Below are positions 34,756 through 44,944 of a stretch of 63,001 bases of DNA, one piece after another. The DNA comes from Palleronia marisminoris. Its GTDB lineage: Bacteria; Pseudomonadota; Alphaproteobacteria; Rhodobacterales; Rhodobacteraceae. Positions within the stretch are counted from its first letter, which is position 1. Each line of letters opens with the position of its first letter. The translations under genes and the position numbers were made by a program. A model generated the notes under the pieces. The model was not told the origin of the DNA. It made no database searches and saw only the letters and a program-made list of their open reading frames with translations. The stretch spans positions 1-63,001 of the forward strand of contig NZ_FWFV01000013.1 of assembly GCF_900172315.1 (NCBI RefSeq). The letters run 5' to 3'.

Positions 34756-35648
34756 TGGACGCCCGCGCGCTGTTCCTCGGGATCGCCTTCGCGGTCATGT
34801 GGTCCTCGGCCTTCACCTCGGCCAAGATCGTCGTCGCCCACGCCCCGCCCCTGACGGCACTAGCGTTCCGCTTCGCCATCTCGGGCCTGATCGCCGTCGT
34901 CATCGCCCGCGCCTTGGGCCAGACGTGGCGCCTAACGCCCCCGCAATGGCGCGCGACGGTGGTGTTCGGCCTGTGCCAGAACGCGCTATACCTCGGCCTC
35001 AACTTCATCGCCATGCGCACGATCGACGCCGGGCTCGCCTCGATCATTGCGTCGACCATGCCGCTTCTGGTCGCCCTCGTCGGCTGGCTGGTGTTCCGCG
35101 AGCGTCTGCCCGCCATGGGCGTCACCGGCCTGCTAGCGGGGCTGGCGGGCGTCGCCCTCATCATGGGCAGCCGCATCTCGGGCGGCGTGGACATGGGCGG
35201 CCTCGCGCTGTGCATCGTTGCGGTGGTCGCGCTGACCGTGGCGACGCTCAGCGTGCGGGGCGCGTCCTCGGGTGGCAACCTGTTGATGGTCGTGGGCCTG
35301 CAGATGCTGGTCGGCTCGGCGATCCTGACCGTCGCCGCGCTGCTGTTCGAGGAGTGGCAGGTGGACTGGACGCCATCGCTGATCCTCGCATTCGCCTACA
35401 CGACCCTGGTGCCTGGCCTCGCCGCGACACTGACGTGGTTCGTGCTGGTCGGGCGAATCGGAGCAACGCGAGCCGCCAGCTTCCACTTCCTCAACCCGTT
35501 CCTCGGCGTCGCGCTGGCGGCCCTCGTGCTGGGCGAACAGCTCGGGCCGCTCGACCTTGCGGGCGTGGCGATCATCATGGCGGGGATTCTCGCGGTGCAG
35601 TTGACCAAGGCGCCCGCGCCCAGCGCACCGCGCCGGACGTCCGCCTAG
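34755..35648 (+). CDS. EamA/DMT-family transporter
   Basis: 297 aa with ten membrane helices in two EamA repeats (about 5-140 and 150-290). N-terminal FAVMWSSAFTSAKIVV, and near the C-terminus FHFLNPFLGVALAALVLGEQL, are typical drug/metabolite transporter motifs. Substrate unknown. Coupled to pncA by TGATG. Confidence 0.9.
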   Translation: MDARALFLGIAFAVMWSSAFTSAKIVVAHAPPLTALAFRFAISGLIAVVIARALGQTWRLTPPQWRATVVFGLCQNALYLGLNFIAMRTIDAGLASIIASTMPLLVALVGWLVFRERLPAMGVTGLLAGLAGVALIMGSRISGGVDMGGLALCIVAVVALTVATLSVRGASSGGNLLMVVGLQMLVGSAILTVAALLFEEWQVDWTPSLILAFAYTTLVPGLAATLTWFVLVGRIGATRAASFHFLNPFLGVALAALVLGEQLGPLDLAGVAIIMAGILAVQLTKAPAPSAPRRTSA

Positions 35649-35674
35649 AGTGATTCACCACGACTGAAAGGAAG

Positions 35675-35750
35675 TGGTGAGCCGACAGGGGCTCGAACCC
35701 TGGACCTACTGATTAAAAGTCAGTTGCTCTACCAACTGAGCTATCGGCTC
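35675..35750 (-). tRNA. tRNA-Lys(UUU)
   Basis: 76 nt including an encoded CCA. The acceptor stem is GAGCCGA/TCGGCTC with discriminator A. The D arm reads AGCTCAGTTGGTAGAGC, the anticodon arm ACTGA-CTTTTAA-TCAGT with anticodon TTT, and the T arm CCAGGGTTCGAGCCCCTGT-like. It is a single tRNA gene between the EamA gene and dapF, with no sign of an integrated element. Confidence 0.96.
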
Positions 35751-35830
35751 ACTGGCGGGCGAGATAACGGGGCCTCTCCGGGGCGTCAAGCGCAAAGCCC
35801 GCGCTTTTCTTCGCGTCGCCCTCTCCTTAT

Positions 35831-36676
35831 ATGGCGTCAGCCATGATCCAACGTCCCGCACCCCTGCCGTTCATGAAGATGCACGGCCTCGGCAACGACT
35901 TCGTCGTCCTCGACCTGCGCGAGGGCGAGGTCGTCGTGACGCCCGCGCTCGCCCGCGCCGTGGGCGACCGGCAGCGTGGCGTCGGGTTCGACCAGCTCGC
36001 CACGATCCATGCCGACGCGGAGGCCGACGCGTGCCTCGTGTTCTGGAATGCCGACGGCTCGAAGGCCGGGGCTTGCGGCAACGCGACCCGCTGCATCGCC
36101 CGCCACCTGATGGACGACACCGGTGCGACCAAGCTGCGCCTGCGGACCGAGCGTGGCCTACTGACCGTGCGCGACGCGGGCGAGGGGATGACGGCCGTGA
36201 ACATGGGCGACCCGATCCTCGACTGGCGCGAGATTCCCCTGTCGGAAGACGTGGACATCGACGCCTTGCCGATCGACGGGGCGCCGCTCGCCACCGGCAT
36301 GGGCAACCCGCATTGCACGTTCTTCGTGGATGACGTGAAGGGCGTGGATCTCGCCACCTTCGGCCCCGCGCACGAGCATCACCCCCTGTTCCCCCAGCGC
36401 ACCAACGTCCAGATCGCCCACGTCACCGGCCCTGACCGCCTGCGGATGCGGGTATGGGAGCGTGGCGCGGGAATCACGCTCGCCTCGGGCTCGTCCTCCT
36501 GCGCCGTCGCGGTCGCGGCCCATCGCCGGGGTCTCGTGGGGCGCAGCGTGACCATCGACCTCGACGGCGGGACGATCCACATCGACTGGCGCGACGACGG
36601 CGTCTGGATGACCGGCCCCACCGCCCATGTCTTCGATGGGGTCCTGACCCCCGACTGGCTGGAGGCCAATTCGTGA
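35831..36676 (+). CDS. dapF: DapF, diaminopimelate epimerase
   Basis: 281 aa, converts LL- to meso-diaminopimelate. The two catalytic Cys are visible: GACGNATRC near 78 and ASGSSSCAVAVAA near 220. N-terminal FMKMHGLGNDFVVLD and GMGNPHCTFFVDD are family motifs. A second in-frame ATG lies four codons in (35843) and is equally likely. The mtaB gene starts inside the stop. Confidence 0.95.
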   Translation: MASAMIQRPAPLPFMKMHGLGNDFVVLDLREGEVVVTPALARAVGDRQRGVGFDQLATIHADAEADACLVFWNADGSKAGACGNATRCIARHLMDDTGATKLRLRTERGLLTVRDAGEGMTAVNMGDPILDWREIPLSEDVDIDALPIDGAPLATGMGNPHCTFFVDDVKGVDLATFGPAHEHHPLFPQRTNVQIAHVTGPDRLRMRVWERGAGITLASGSSSCAVAVAAHRRGLVGRSVTIDLDGGTIHIDWRDDGVWMTGPTAHVFDGVLTPDWLEANS

Positions 36677-37929
36677 AGCCCCCCGTCTTTTCCAATCACG
36701 GCTGCCGCCTGAACATGTACGAGACCGAGGCGATGAAGGCGCTTGCGGCCGAACATGGCCTGTCGGACGCCGTGGTGGTCAACACCTGCGCCGTGACGGC
36801 CGAGGCCGTGCGCAAGGCAAAGAAAGACATCCGCCGCCTCGCCCGCGAAAACCCTGGCGCGGCCGTCATCGTCACCGGCTGCGCCGCCCAGACCGAGCCC
36901 GAGACCTTCGCGGCGATGCCCGAGGTCACGCGCGTCATCGGCAACACCGAAAAGATGCAGCCCGCCACATGGGCCGCCATGGCCCCCGATTTCACGGGGC
37001 AGACCGAGCGCGTGCAGGTCGACGACATCATGTCCGTGACCGAAACCGCCGGCCACCTGATCGACGGCTTCGGCACGCGCAGCCGCGCCTATGTGCAGGT
37101 CCAGAACGGCTGCGACCACCGCTGCACTTTCTGCATCATCCCCTTCGGCCGGGGCAATTCGCGGTCGGTCCCCGCGGGCGTCGTGGTCGAACAGATCCGC
37201 CGCCTGGCCGCGCAGGGCTACGAGGAAATCGTCCTGACCGGCGTCGACCTGACGTCGTGGGGCGCCGACCTGCCTGGCACGCCGCGCCTTGGCGACCTTG
37301 TGATGCGGATCCTCAAGCTGGTGCCCGAGCTTCCACGCCTTCGGATCAGCTCGATCGATTCGATCGAGGTCGACGAGAACCTGATGCGCGCCATCGCCGA
37401 GGAAGAGCGGCTGATGCCCCACCTGCACCTGTCGCTTCAGCATGGCTCGGACCTGATCCTCAAACGGATGAAGCGTCGCCACCTGCGCGGCGACGCGATC
37501 CGCTTCTGCGACGAAGCCCGCCGCCTGCGCCCCGAGATGACCTTCGGCGCCGACATCATCGCCGGTTTCCCGACCGAGACCGAGGATCATTTCGCCGACT
37601 CCCTCCGGCTGGTCGAGGAGTGCGGCCTGACATGGCTGCACGTCTTCCCGTACTCGGCCCGCCCCGGCACCCCAGCCGCCCGGATGCCGCAGCTCGGCGG
37701 CGGGCTGGTCAAGGAACGCGCCGCCCGGCTGCGCGCCCTTGGCGACAGGGCGGTTGCCGAGCACCTGTCCGCGCAGGTCGGCCGCACCCACCGCGTGCTG
37801 ATGGAAAGCCCCCGCATGGGCCGGACGGAGCAATTTGCCGAGGTCGCCTTCACCGCCGACCGCCCCGAGGGCCGCACCGTCGAGACCCGGATCGAGGGCG
37901 TCGCGGGCAACCAATTGACCGCCGCCTGA
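36673..37929 (+). CDS. mtaB: MtaB, tRNA t6A37 methylthiotransferase
   Basis: 418 aa radical SAM methylthiotransferase making ms2t6A37 in ANN-decoding tRNAs. The N-terminal MTTase domain has Cys 11, 39 and 70 (NHGCRLN, NTCAVT, TGCAAQ); the radical SAM cluster is CDHRCTFC (Cys 147, 151, 154); a C-terminal region ends in a TRAM-like segment. The start is GTG overlapping the dapF stop, with GGAG 8 nt upstream. tRNA-Lys(UUU), a known substrate type, lies 1 kb away. Confidence 0.92.
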   Translation: MKPPVFSNHGCRLNMYETEAMKALAAEHGLSDAVVVNTCAVTAEAVRKAKKDIRRLARENPGAAVIVTGCAAQTEPETFAAMPEVTRVIGNTEKMQPATWAAMAPDFTGQTERVQVDDIMSVTETAGHLIDGFGTRSRAYVQVQNGCDHRCTFCIIPFGRGNSRSVPAGVVVEQIRRLAAQGYEEIVLTGVDLTSWGADLPGTPRLGDLVMRILKLVPELPRLRISSIDSIEVDENLMRAIAEEERLMPHLHLSLQHGSDLILKRMKRRHLRGDAIRFCDEARRLRPEMTFGADIIAGFPTETEDHFADSLRLVEECGLTWLHVFPYSARPGTPAARMPQLGGGLVKERAARLRALGDRAVAEHLSAQVGRTHRVLMESPRMGRTEQFAEVAFTADRPEGRTVETRIEGVAGNQLTAA

Positions 37930-37975
37930 CCCGGAAGGTGCTCGCCTCTGGCTCGGTTCGGGATATGATCCGGCC

Positions 37976-38584
37976 ATGATGGAACTGTATCACTCCCCCG
38001 CGTCGCCCTTCGTCCGAAAGGTCATGGTCGTCCTGCACGAGACCGACCAGCTGTCGGACGTCGCGCTCCGCGCGTCCTCCCAGACGCCCCTGCGCCCGGA
38101 TCCGGCCAATCAGAACCCGCTTGGCAAGGTTCCCTGTCTGGCTCGACCCGACGGCCCGGCGCTGTACGACAGCCGGGTGATCTGCCGCTATTTGAACGAC
38201 CGCGCGGGGGCGGGTCTTTATCCGCAGGCACGGATCTGGGATGTGCTGACGCTGGAAGCGACGGCGGACGGGATCATGGATGCGGCCGTGCTCATGGTCT
38301 ACGAGGGCCGCGTCCGGTCCGAGGCGATGCAGTCCGCCGAATACGTGGATGCGCAATGGGCCAAGATCACCCGTGCCCTGGACGCGCTCGAGAATCGATG
38401 GCTCAGCCACCTCTCCGGGCCGCTCCACATAGGCCAGATCGCCGTTGTCTGCGCATTGGGCTATCTCGACTTGCGCCACGCCGCCCGGTCCTGGCGCGAG
38501 GGGCGCCCCGGCTTGACCGCATTCGACGCGCGCATGGCCGAGCGACCGTCCTTCGCCGCAACGGCGCCCGCCGAGAACCGGTAG
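37976..38584 (+). CDS. Glutathione S-transferase family protein
   Basis: 202 aa. The N-terminal thioredoxin-like domain reads LYHSPASPFVRKVMVVLHE (active-site Ser in SPFVRK) and NPLGKVPCL (cis-Pro), with DSRVICRYLN at the glutathione-binding end; the C-terminal half is all-helical. Two adjacent ATGs (37976, 37979) are possible. Monocistronic; substrate unknown. Confidence 0.9.
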   Translation: MMELYHSPASPFVRKVMVVLHETDQLSDVALRASSQTPLRPDPANQNPLGKVPCLARPDGPALYDSRVICRYLNDRAGAGLYPQARIWDVLTLEATADGIMDAAVLMVYEGRVRSEAMQSAEYVDAQWAKITRALDALENRWLSHLSGPLHIGQIAVVCALGYLDLRHAARSWREGRPGLTAFDARMAERPSFAATAPAENR

Positions 38585-38892
38585 CAGGCCCCTAGAGGGA
38601 CTGTCTCCATCCCGGTCGATCCGACGCGTCCGGATCGCTGCCGGCTGTTGCCGTCGACACGCCGCGCTTCCTGCGGACCAATGGAGGACAAGCCGCGCCC
38701 CTGTGTCGCATTTATTGCAATCGGCCCGAAACCTGCGGTATTCGCCCTATCCACGGACGGCCTGCGCGGCTTTGCGCGCTGGACCGCGAGGGAATCAGAC
38801 GCTAGACAGCGCTGCAACGCGCCGGACCAGGTTCAGGCGGATTTCCCGTGTCTGCTCCCAATCCGACGGCCGCTAGAAGGAGAGACGACCCC
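38585..38892. other. Non-coding region upstream of petABC
   Basis: About 300 bp with no supported gene; the one open frame crossing it is Arg/Pro-rich and runs out of frame into petA. It should hold the petABC promoter, but no clear -35/-10 or Fnr/RegA-type site was recognised. An inverted repeat CGATCCG-N7-CGGATCG at 38617-38637 lies just after the GST gene without a T run. AAGGAGA at its right end is the petA ribosome site. Confidence 0.5.
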
Positions 38893-39471
38893 GTGTCCCA
38901 CGCAGACGATCACGGCACCACACGCCGCGACTTTCTCTACTATGCCACCGCAGGTGTCGGCGCCGTCGTCGCGGGCGCTGCAGTGTGGCCTCTTGTGAAC
39001 CAGATGAACCCGGCCGCCAACGTGCAGGCCCTTTCCTCGATCCGCGTGGATGTGAGCGGGGTCGAACCCGGCACCCAGCTGACGGTCCAGTGGCTCGGAA
39101 AGCCCGTCTTCATCCGCCGCCGCACCGAGGAAGAGATCGCGGAAGCCAACGCGGTCGATCTCGCGGATTTGCCGGACCCCATCGCGCGGAACGCAAATAT
39201 CGAGGGCGACGCCCCGGCGACAGACCCCAACCGGGCCCTGTCCCAGGGCGAGGGTGGCAACGCCGAGGAATGGCTGGTGATGATGGGCGTCTGCACCCAC
39301 CTGGGCTGCGTGCCGCTGGGTGACGGCGCCGGCGAATTCGGCGGCTGGTTCTGCCCCTGCCACGGGTCGCACTACGACACGGCCGGCCGCATCCGCCGCG
39401 GTCCCGCGCCGACCAACCTGCCGGTTCCCGTCGCGGCCTTCGCCGACGAAACCACGATCGTTCTGGGATAA
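38893..39471 (+). CDS. petA: Rieske iron-sulfur subunit of cytochrome bc1
   Basis: 192 aa. N-terminal twin-Arg-like TTRRDFLYY precedes the membrane anchor (about 18-36). The 2Fe-2S ligands are in CTHLGC (Cys 134, His 136) and CPCHGSH (Cys 154, His 157), with the disulfide Cys 139 and 156. The GTG at 38893 is chosen because AAGGAGA lies 9 nt upstream; an upstream ATG lacks one. First gene of petABC. Confidence 0.95.
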   Translation: MSHADDHGTTRRDFLYYATAGVGAVVAGAAVWPLVNQMNPAANVQALSSIRVDVSGVEPGTQLTVQWLGKPVFIRRRTEEEIAEANAVDLADLPDPIARNANIEGDAPATDPNRALSQGEGGNAEEWLVMMGVCTHLGCVPLGDGAGEFGGWFCPCHGSHYDTAGRIRRGPAPTNLPVPVAAFADETTIVLG

Positions 39472-39484
39472 GGAGAACCTGAGC

Positions 39485-40828
39485 ATGGCCGGAATCCCAC
39501 ACGACCATTACGAACCGAATACCGGGGCCGAGCGCTGGCTGCACCGGCGCTTGCCGATCGTGGGTCTTCTCTACGACACGATCATGATCCCGACGCCCAA
39601 GAACCTCAACTGGATGTGGATCTGGGGCATCGTCCTGGTCTTCACCCTGGTCCTTCAGATCGCCACCGGCGTCGTCCTGGTGATGCACTACATCCCGTCG
39701 ACGGACACCGCCTTCGCCTCTGTCGAGCACATCATGCGCGACGTGAACGGCGGCTTCATGCTGCGCTACCTGCACATGAACGGCGCGTCGCTGTTCTTCG
39801 TCGCCGTCTACATGCACATCTTCCGCAACCTCTATTACGGTACCTACAAGGAGCCGCGCGAGGTCACGTGGATCATCGGCATCCTGATGTACATCCTGAT
39901 GATGGGCACCGCCTTCATGGGCTACGTCCTTCCCTGGGGCCAGATGTCCTTCTGGGGCGCCACGGTGATCACGGGCCTGTTCGGCGCGATCCCCTTCATC
40001 GGCGAATCGATCCAGACCTGGCTCCTGGGCGGACCGGCCGTCGGTGAATACACGCTGACGCGCTTCTTCTCGCTGCACTACCTGCTGCCGATGATCCTGG
40101 TCGGCCTGACCGCCGTCCACATCTGGGCCTTCCACACCACCGGCAACAGCAACCCGACCGGGGTCGAGGTGCGCCGCACGTCGAAGGCGGACGCACAGAA
40201 GGACACGCTGCCCTTCTGGCCCTACTATGTCATGAAGGACGTCTTCGCGCTGGCGGTGATCCTCGTGGTGTTCTTCGCCATCGTGGGCTTCATGCCGAAC
40301 TACCTCGGCCATCCCGACAACTACATGGAGGCGAACCCGCTGGTGACCCCGGCGCACATCGTCCCCGAGTGGTACTTCCTGCCCTTCTACGCGATCCTGC
40401 GCGCCTTCACGAGCGACGTCTGGATCGTGATGCTCGCAAGCTGGATCACCGGCGGCATCATCGACGCCAAGTTCTTCGGCGTGCTGGCGATGTTCGGCGC
40501 CATCGCGGTCATGGCGCTTGCGCCCTGGCTCGACACGTCGAGCGTCCGCTCGGGCCGGTACCGCCCGATGTTCAAGTGGTGGTATGCCCTCTTCATCGTG
40601 AACTTCTTCGTCCTGATGTGGGTCGGGGCGATGCCGGCGGAAGAGCCCTACTCGACGATCTCGCTGATCGCGTCTGCCTACTGGTTCGGCTACTTCCTGG
40701 TGATCCTGCCGCTTCTGGGCATCTTCGAAAAGCCGATCCCGCAGCCCGCGACGATCGAGGAAGACCACGCGAGCCACTACGCCCCGGCCACGGGCGGAAC
40801 GACCACCATCGTGAACCCGGCCGAGTGA
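39485..40828 (+). CDS. petB: Cytochrome b subunit of cytochrome bc1
   Basis: 447 aa, about eight membrane helices carrying haems bL and bH. The four His ligands are in the second and fourth helices ([22 protein letters not shown]-type, and [20 protein letters not shown]-type segments). The Qo-site motif PEWY appears as [12 protein letters not shown] near 292. AAGGAG lies before the ATG, 13 bp after petA. Oxidises ubiquinol and reduces cytochrome c1. Confidence 0.96.
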   Translation: MAGIPHDHYEPNTGAERWLHRRLPIVGLLYDTIMIPTPKNLNWMWIWGIVLVFTLVLQIATGVVLVMHYIPSTDTAFASVEHIMRDVNGGFMLRYLHMNGASLFFVAVYMHIFRNLYYGTYKEPREVTWIIGILMYILMMGTAFMGYVLPWGQMSFWGATVITGLFGAIPFIGESIQTWLLGGPAVGEYTLTRFFSLHYLLPMILVGLTAVHIWAFHTTGNSNPTGVEVRRTSKADAQKDTLPFWPYYVMKDVFALAVILVVFFAIVGFMPNYLGHPDNYMEANPLVTPAHIVPEWYFLPFYAILRAFTSDVWIVMLASWITGGIIDAKFFGVLAMFGAIAVMALAPWLDTSSVRSGRYRPMFKWWYALFIVNFFVLMWVGAMPAEEPYSTISLIASAYWFGYFLVILPLLGIFEKPIPQPATIEEDHASHYAPATGGTTTIVNPAE

Positions 40829-40839
40829 GAATGAGGACA

Positions 40840-41655
40840 ATGATGATCAAGCAACTCACCCTCTCGCTCGCCGTTGCGCTTGGCCTTGCCGGCGCAGCCC
40901 ACGCCGCGGGCAGCGAGGACAGCCACGTCACCGACTACGCGTTCCCGTTCGAGGGTCCGTTCGGCACCTACGACCAGTTCCAGCTGCAGCGCGGCCTGCA
41001 GGTCTACACGCAGGTCTGCTCGGCCTGCCACGGCCTGCAATATGTCGCGTTCCGCTCGCTCGGCGCCGAGGACGGCCCCGGCCTGCCCGAGGATCAGGTT
41101 CGCGCCTATGCGGCACAGTTCGAAGTCTGGGACGAGGCTCTTCTGGATGGCGAGGGCGACTTCCGCCCGGCCATCCCGACCGACCATTTTCCGGAATCAG
41201 CCCTCTCGAACGCGCCGGACCTGTCCCTGATGGGGAAAGCCCGCGCGGGGTTCCACGGGCCCTATGGACTCGGGATCAACCAGCTCGTGAAGGGCATGGG
41301 GGGGGCGGAATACCTCACCTCGCTGCTGATGGGCTATACCGGCGAGACGATGACGCAGGCCGGCGCCACCCTCTACGAGAACGAGACCTTCCCCGGCGGT
41401 TGGATCGCGATGCCGCAGCCGCTCTACGGCGATGACGTCGTCTACGAGGATGGCACCGAAGCGACGCTCGAGCAGGTGTCGAAGGATGTATCGGCCTTCA
41501 TGATGTGGACCGCCGAGCCCAAGCTGGCGGCCCGCAAGCGCGCCGGTCTGACCGGCGTGGTGATCCTGAGCGTTCTGGCGGTGCTTCTTTACCTGACCAA
41601 CAAGCGGATCTGGGCGCCCCACAAGCGCAAGATCAAGGACGAGCCGGCCGCCTGA
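40840..41655 (+). CDS. petC: Cytochrome c1 subunit of cytochrome bc1
   Basis: About 271 aa. A Sec signal (ending AGAAHA) is followed by the haem-c site CSACH near 60 and a single C-terminal anchor helix (about 240-260), then a basic tail. Three in-frame starts (40831, 40840, 40843) exist; GAGG just upstream favours the last two. Last gene of petABC, followed by a strong terminator. Confidence 0.94.
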   Translation: MMIKQLTLSLAVALGLAGAAHAAGSEDSHVTDYAFPFEGPFGTYDQFQLQRGLQVYTQVCSACHGLQYVAFRSLGAEDGPGLPEDQVRAYAAQFEVWDEALLDGEGDFRPAIPTDHFPESALSNAPDLSLMGKARAGFHGPYGLGINQLVKGMGGAEYLTSLLMGYTGETMTQAGATLYENETFPGGWIAMPQPLYGDDVVYEDGTEATLEQVSKDVSAFMMWTAEPKLAARKRAGLTGVVILSVLAVLLYLTNKRIWAPHKRKIKDEPAA

Positions 41656-41679
41656 TCGGCCCACAAATCCGGACAGAAG

Positions 41680-41708
41680 GGGCGTGCGGTCATCCGCGCG
41701 CCCTTTTT
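41680..41708 (+). terminator. Rho-independent terminator of petABC
   Basis: A 10-bp stem (GGGCGTGCGG 41680-41689, CCGCGCGCCC 41694-41703, with one G-T pair) and a 4-nt loop is followed by TTTTT. It lies 25 bp after petC and also separates it from thiQ, which ends on the other strand at 41722. Confidence 0.88.
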
Positions 41709-41721
41709 CCTTGGCCGGATC

Positions 41722-42417
41722 TCAACTGCCCAGGTAGTCCCGCAAGGCCGGCGGCGGATCGCGCAGCAGCTCGTCCGTTGCCATCGGGGCGGCCGCGCGT
41801 CCATCGGCCACGAGAATCGTCTCGCCCCCGATCCGTCGCGCATCTCCGGGATCATGCGTGACCATCAGCATCGTGCGCCCCCGCTCGCGCGCCAGATCCC
41901 CCACAAGCGCCTGCATCTCGCCCCGCATCGCCGGCCCGAGCGCGGCGAAAGGTTCGTCCAGCAGCAGAAGCGGCCTCTCCTGCAGAAGCGCCCGGGCGAA
42001 GGCGACCCGACTCTGCTGCCCGCCGGACAGGCTTCCGGGCTTGCGGTCTTCGAATCCGTCGAGGCCCACGGCGACAAGCGCCTCGTCCACGCGCTCCCGC
42101 TCATCCCGGCTCAGGCGGCCCGAGGGACGGATCCCGAGGGCGACGTTCTCGGCCGCGCTCATGTGGGGAAACAGGTTGTTGTCCTGGAAGATCGTCGCGA
42201 CCGGCCGCTTGCCGGGGGCGAAGGTGTCGATCCGCTCCCCCTCCCACAGGATCCGCCCCTCGTCCGCGTCGAAGAAGCCGCCGATCACCGAAAGAAGCGT
42301 CGATTTGCCGGCCCCGGACGGCCCCATCACCGCGACCTGCGCGCCGGCCGGGACCACCAGATCGGCGCGAAGGACGAATTCGCCCTGGCGGATGACCAGC
42401 CCCTCAAGCGTCAGCAT
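41722..42417 (-). CDS. thiQ: ThiQ, thiamine ABC transporter ATP-binding protein
   Basis: 231 aa. Walker A GPSGAGKST near 33-41, Q-loop FQDNNLFPHMS near 77, signature LSGGQQSRVAFARAL near 128 and Walker B LLLLDEPFAALG near 150. It powers uptake of thiamine/TPP with ThiP and ThiB. The ATG at 42417 overlaps thiP by 14 bp. Third gene of a riboswitch-controlled operon. Confidence 0.94.
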   Translation of the reverse strand: MLTLEGLVIRQGEFVLRADLVVPAGAQVAVMGPSGAGKSTLLSVIGGFFDADEGRILWEGERIDTFAPGKRPVATIFQDNNLFPHMSAAENVALGIRPSGRLSRDERERVDEALVAVGLDGFEDRKPGSLSGGQQSRVAFARALLQERPLLLLDEPFAALGPAMRGEMQALVGDLARERGRTMLMVTHDPGDARRIGGETILVADGRAAAPMATDELLRDPPPALRDYLGS

Positions 42418-43948
42418 CGACACGGCCCCCACGGTCGCAAATCCAGAACGCGGCGAGGCTTAGCGCCAGCAGCAGAACCGCCGCCCCCGCCGCATCGTCC
42501 ATCCGGTAAGCCCCCATCAACCGATAAAGCTGCAAGGGCAAGGTGGCGCTTTCGGTGTCGGCGAACAGCGCAATCACCCCCAGGTCGCCCATCGACAGCG
42601 CCGCCGCCAGACCCGCGGAAAATCCCAACGGCCGCCGCAACCGCGGCCACAGCACCCGGCGCGCCCACACGGCATCCCCCATCCCAAGCGACGCTGCGAG
42701 AGGCGCATATTCCTCCTCGACCCGCTGAACGGCGGGGACGAGGGCGCGCAGCGCGAAGGGCAGCGCCATGACCGTGTTCACCAGCGCTGTGACCGGCAAG
42801 GCCAGCGTGTCAGGTCGCGCGAACGGATAAGTCACGATGAACAGCCCCGTTCCCAGCACCAACGGAGAGGCGGCAAGCCCCAACATCCCGGCCAGCTCGA
42901 TGCTCCGCCCCCGGCGGACCCGCGCCGCAGCAACCGCGATGGCAAGCGCCGTGCCGGTGCATGTAGTGGCGGAAACGGCCGCCACCCATATCGAATGTCC
43001 CGCTGCGACCCAGACCGAGCCCGGAAGCCCGATCATCGCCGGAAGGCCCCGCAGCAGCAGCGCCAGCAGCGGCGTCAGCAGGAACGCCGAGGCGAGCGCG
43101 ATCCACACCGCATCCCCCCATGCCGGCCCCAGGTCCCAGCGTCGCACCACCCGATCGAGGCCGCGCCCCATCGCTTCGGGCACCGCGACCCACAGCGCGA
43201 GCGCCCCGAACCCCGCGGTCACCGCAAGCTGCAGCAGGGCCAACAGCGCCGCGCGCCCAAGCTCGAAATCGAAGCGGAACGCCTGGTAGATCGCCAGCTC
43301 GATCGTCGTGGCCCGCGGACCGCCGCCCAACGTCAGCGCCACGGCGAAGCTGGTGGTGCAGATCATGAAGACCACCAGCGCGGCACCCGGCACGACAGCC
43401 CGCAGCATAGGCCATTCGATATGGCGCGCGATGTCGCCCCGCGCCATGCCAAGCGACGCGGCAAGGCGGAACCGCTCGGCCGGGATCGCCTGCCAGCCTT
43501 GCAGGATCAGCCGCGTCGCCAGTGGCAGGTTGAAGAACACATGCGCCAGGATCACCCCGTGCGCGCCGTAGATCGACAGGGGCGGCAAGCCGAGCGCGGC
43601 TCCGGCGTCGTTCACCCAGCCCGCGCGGCCGAAGACCATCAGAAGGCCAAGGATCGCGACGATCACCGGCAGGATGAAGGGCGCGCCCAGAAGCGTGACC
43701 AGAAGCCCCCTCCCCGGGAATTGCCGCCGCGCGAGCGCCCGTGCCACCGGCACCGCGAGGCCCACCGACAGCGCGGCCGACACCACCGCCTGCCACAGCG
43801 TGAATCGCACCGCAGCCCAGTCGCCGGGGCTCAGCGCCCCCCCCTCGGCGCGGCTCAGAACCGCGACGAGCGAGCCGGCGACGAGGGCCGCCACCAGGCT
43901 GGCAGCGGCCGCTCCGGCAAAGATCAGCGGCTGAGGGCGGCGCGCCAT
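42404..43948 (-). CDS. thiP: ThiP, thiamine ABC transporter permease
   Basis: 514 aa with two fused permease halves, about twelve membrane helices. The EAA-like loops occur in each half: RFRLAASLGMARGDIARHIEWP near 165, and EYAPLAASLGMGDAVWARRVLWP near 420. The start at 43948 (ARRPQPL) overlaps thiB by 25 bp; the frame is open for hundreds of codons upstream, antisense-like through thiB, which is not real. Confidence 0.92.
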   Translation of the reverse strand: MARRPQPLIFAGAAAASLVAALVAGSLVAVLSRAEGGALSPGDWAAVRFTLWQAVVSAALSVGLAVPVARALARRQFPGRGLLVTLLGAPFILPVIVAILGLLMVFGRAGWVNDAGAALGLPPLSIYGAHGVILAHVFFNLPLATRLILQGWQAIPAERFRLAASLGMARGDIARHIEWPMLRAVVPGAALVVFMICTTSFAVALTLGGGPRATTIELAIYQAFRFDFELGRAALLALLQLAVTAGFGALALWVAVPEAMGRGLDRVVRRWDLGPAWGDAVWIALASAFLLTPLLALLLRGLPAMIGLPGSVWVAAGHSIWVAAVSATTCTGTALAIAVAAARVRRGRSIELAGMLGLAASPLVLGTGLFIVTYPFARPDTLALPVTALVNTVMALPFALRALVPAVQRVEEEYAPLAASLGMGDAVWARRVLWPRLRRPLGFSAGLAAALSMGDLGVIALFADTESATLPLQLYRLMGAYRMDDAAGAAVLLLALSLAAFWICDRGGRVDADA

Positions 43949-44904
43949 TCGTCCAGCGCGGCGTCGATGGTCTCGGGCGTTTCGTCTATGGGAGTCAGCA
44001 GGGCGTTGGCGGGCCGGATCAGGGCGTCGAAGCCGTCGGGCAGGCCGCCCTCGGGCGTCTTGGCCGGATACATCCAGTTCGTCGTCGGCAGCACCGACTG
44101 CGCCGCGTCCGTCGCCAGGAACGACAGGAAGTCGCGCGCCAACTCGATCTGATTCGATCCCTCGACCGCGCCCGCGACCTCGATCTGCAGATAGTGGCCT
44201 TCCTCGAAGGGCGCGGCGGCGAAGCCGTCGTCCCCCTCGCCGATCAAGTGATAGGCGGGCGAGGTCGTGTAGCTGAGGACCATCTCGGCCTCGCCCTCGA
44301 GGAACAGGTTGTAGGCCTCGGACCAACCCGGCGTGACGGTGACGATGTTGTCCGACAGGCTCTCCCAGATCGCGGGGGCCTCGTCGCCGTATGCCGCCTT
44401 CACCCACAGCAGCAGGCCCAGCCCGGGGGTCGAGCTGCGCGGGTCCTGGATGATGATGGAAACGTCGCTCTCGCCCAGTTCGCGAAAGTTCGACGGGGCG
44501 TCGAAGCCCTTGCGGTGGACGAAGGCGAAGTAGCCCCAGTCGAAGGGAACGAAGATCTCGCTGTCCCACTCGATGGGCAGGTCCCAGTCCACGCCCTCGA
44601 CCCCCGAGGGCGCGAAGAGGCTCGTCTCGCGCGCCTCGGCCATCAGGTTGGTGTCGAGGCCCACGACCACGTCCGCATCGGTCCGCGCCCCTTCGAGCCG
44701 AAGGCGCGACAGCAGCGCCGCGCCGTCGCCCGCTGCGGTGAATTGCAGATCGCAGCTGCAGGTCGCCTCGAACGCCTCCTCGATGGCGGGGCCGGGGCCC
44801 CATTCGGACACGAAGCTGTCGTAGGTGTAGACGTCGAGAACGGGAGTTTCCTGCGCCAGGACGGGACTGGCGGCGAGGAGAAGGGCAGGTATCGCGAAAC
44901 GCAT
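43924..44904 (-). CDS. thiB: ThiB, thiamine-binding periplasmic protein
   Basis: 326 aa, signal peptide residues 1-17 (ending VLAQ), then a class of periplasmic binding protein with VLDVYTYDSFVSEWGPGP near 22-39, DVVVGLDTNLM near 77 and FDWGYFAFVH near 118, all typical of ThiB. It captures thiamine and its phosphates. First gene after the TPP riboswitch. Confidence 0.95.
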   Translation of the reverse strand: MRFAIPALLLAASPVLAQETPVLDVYTYDSFVSEWGPGPAIEEAFEATCSCDLQFTAAGDGAALLSRLRLEGARTDADVVVGLDTNLMAEARETSLFAPSGVEGVDWDLPIEWDSEIFVPFDWGYFAFVHRKGFDAPSNFRELGESDVSIIIQDPRSSTPGLGLLLWVKAAYGDEAPAIWESLSDNIVTVTPGWSEAYNLFLEGEAEMVLSYTTSPAYHLIGEGDDGFAAAPFEEGHYLQIEVAGAVEGSNQIELARDFLSFLATDAAQSVLPTTNWMYPAKTPEGGLPDGFDALIRPANALLTPIDETPETIDAALDEWRAALSR

Positions 44905-44944
44905 GTCGCCTCCTTTTCGCCGGTGGGGAAAGGGGCTTGCGCCG

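Noticed and set aside
35675-35750. An integrated element at tRNA-Lys
   Set aside because: No integrase gene, no repeat of the tRNA 3' end and ordinary housekeeping genes on both sides.
38617-38637. Inverted repeat CGATCCG-N7-CGGATCG as a terminator or operator
   Set aside because: No T run follows, it sits too far from petA for a clear role, and a 7-bp repeat is expected by chance in GC-rich DNA.
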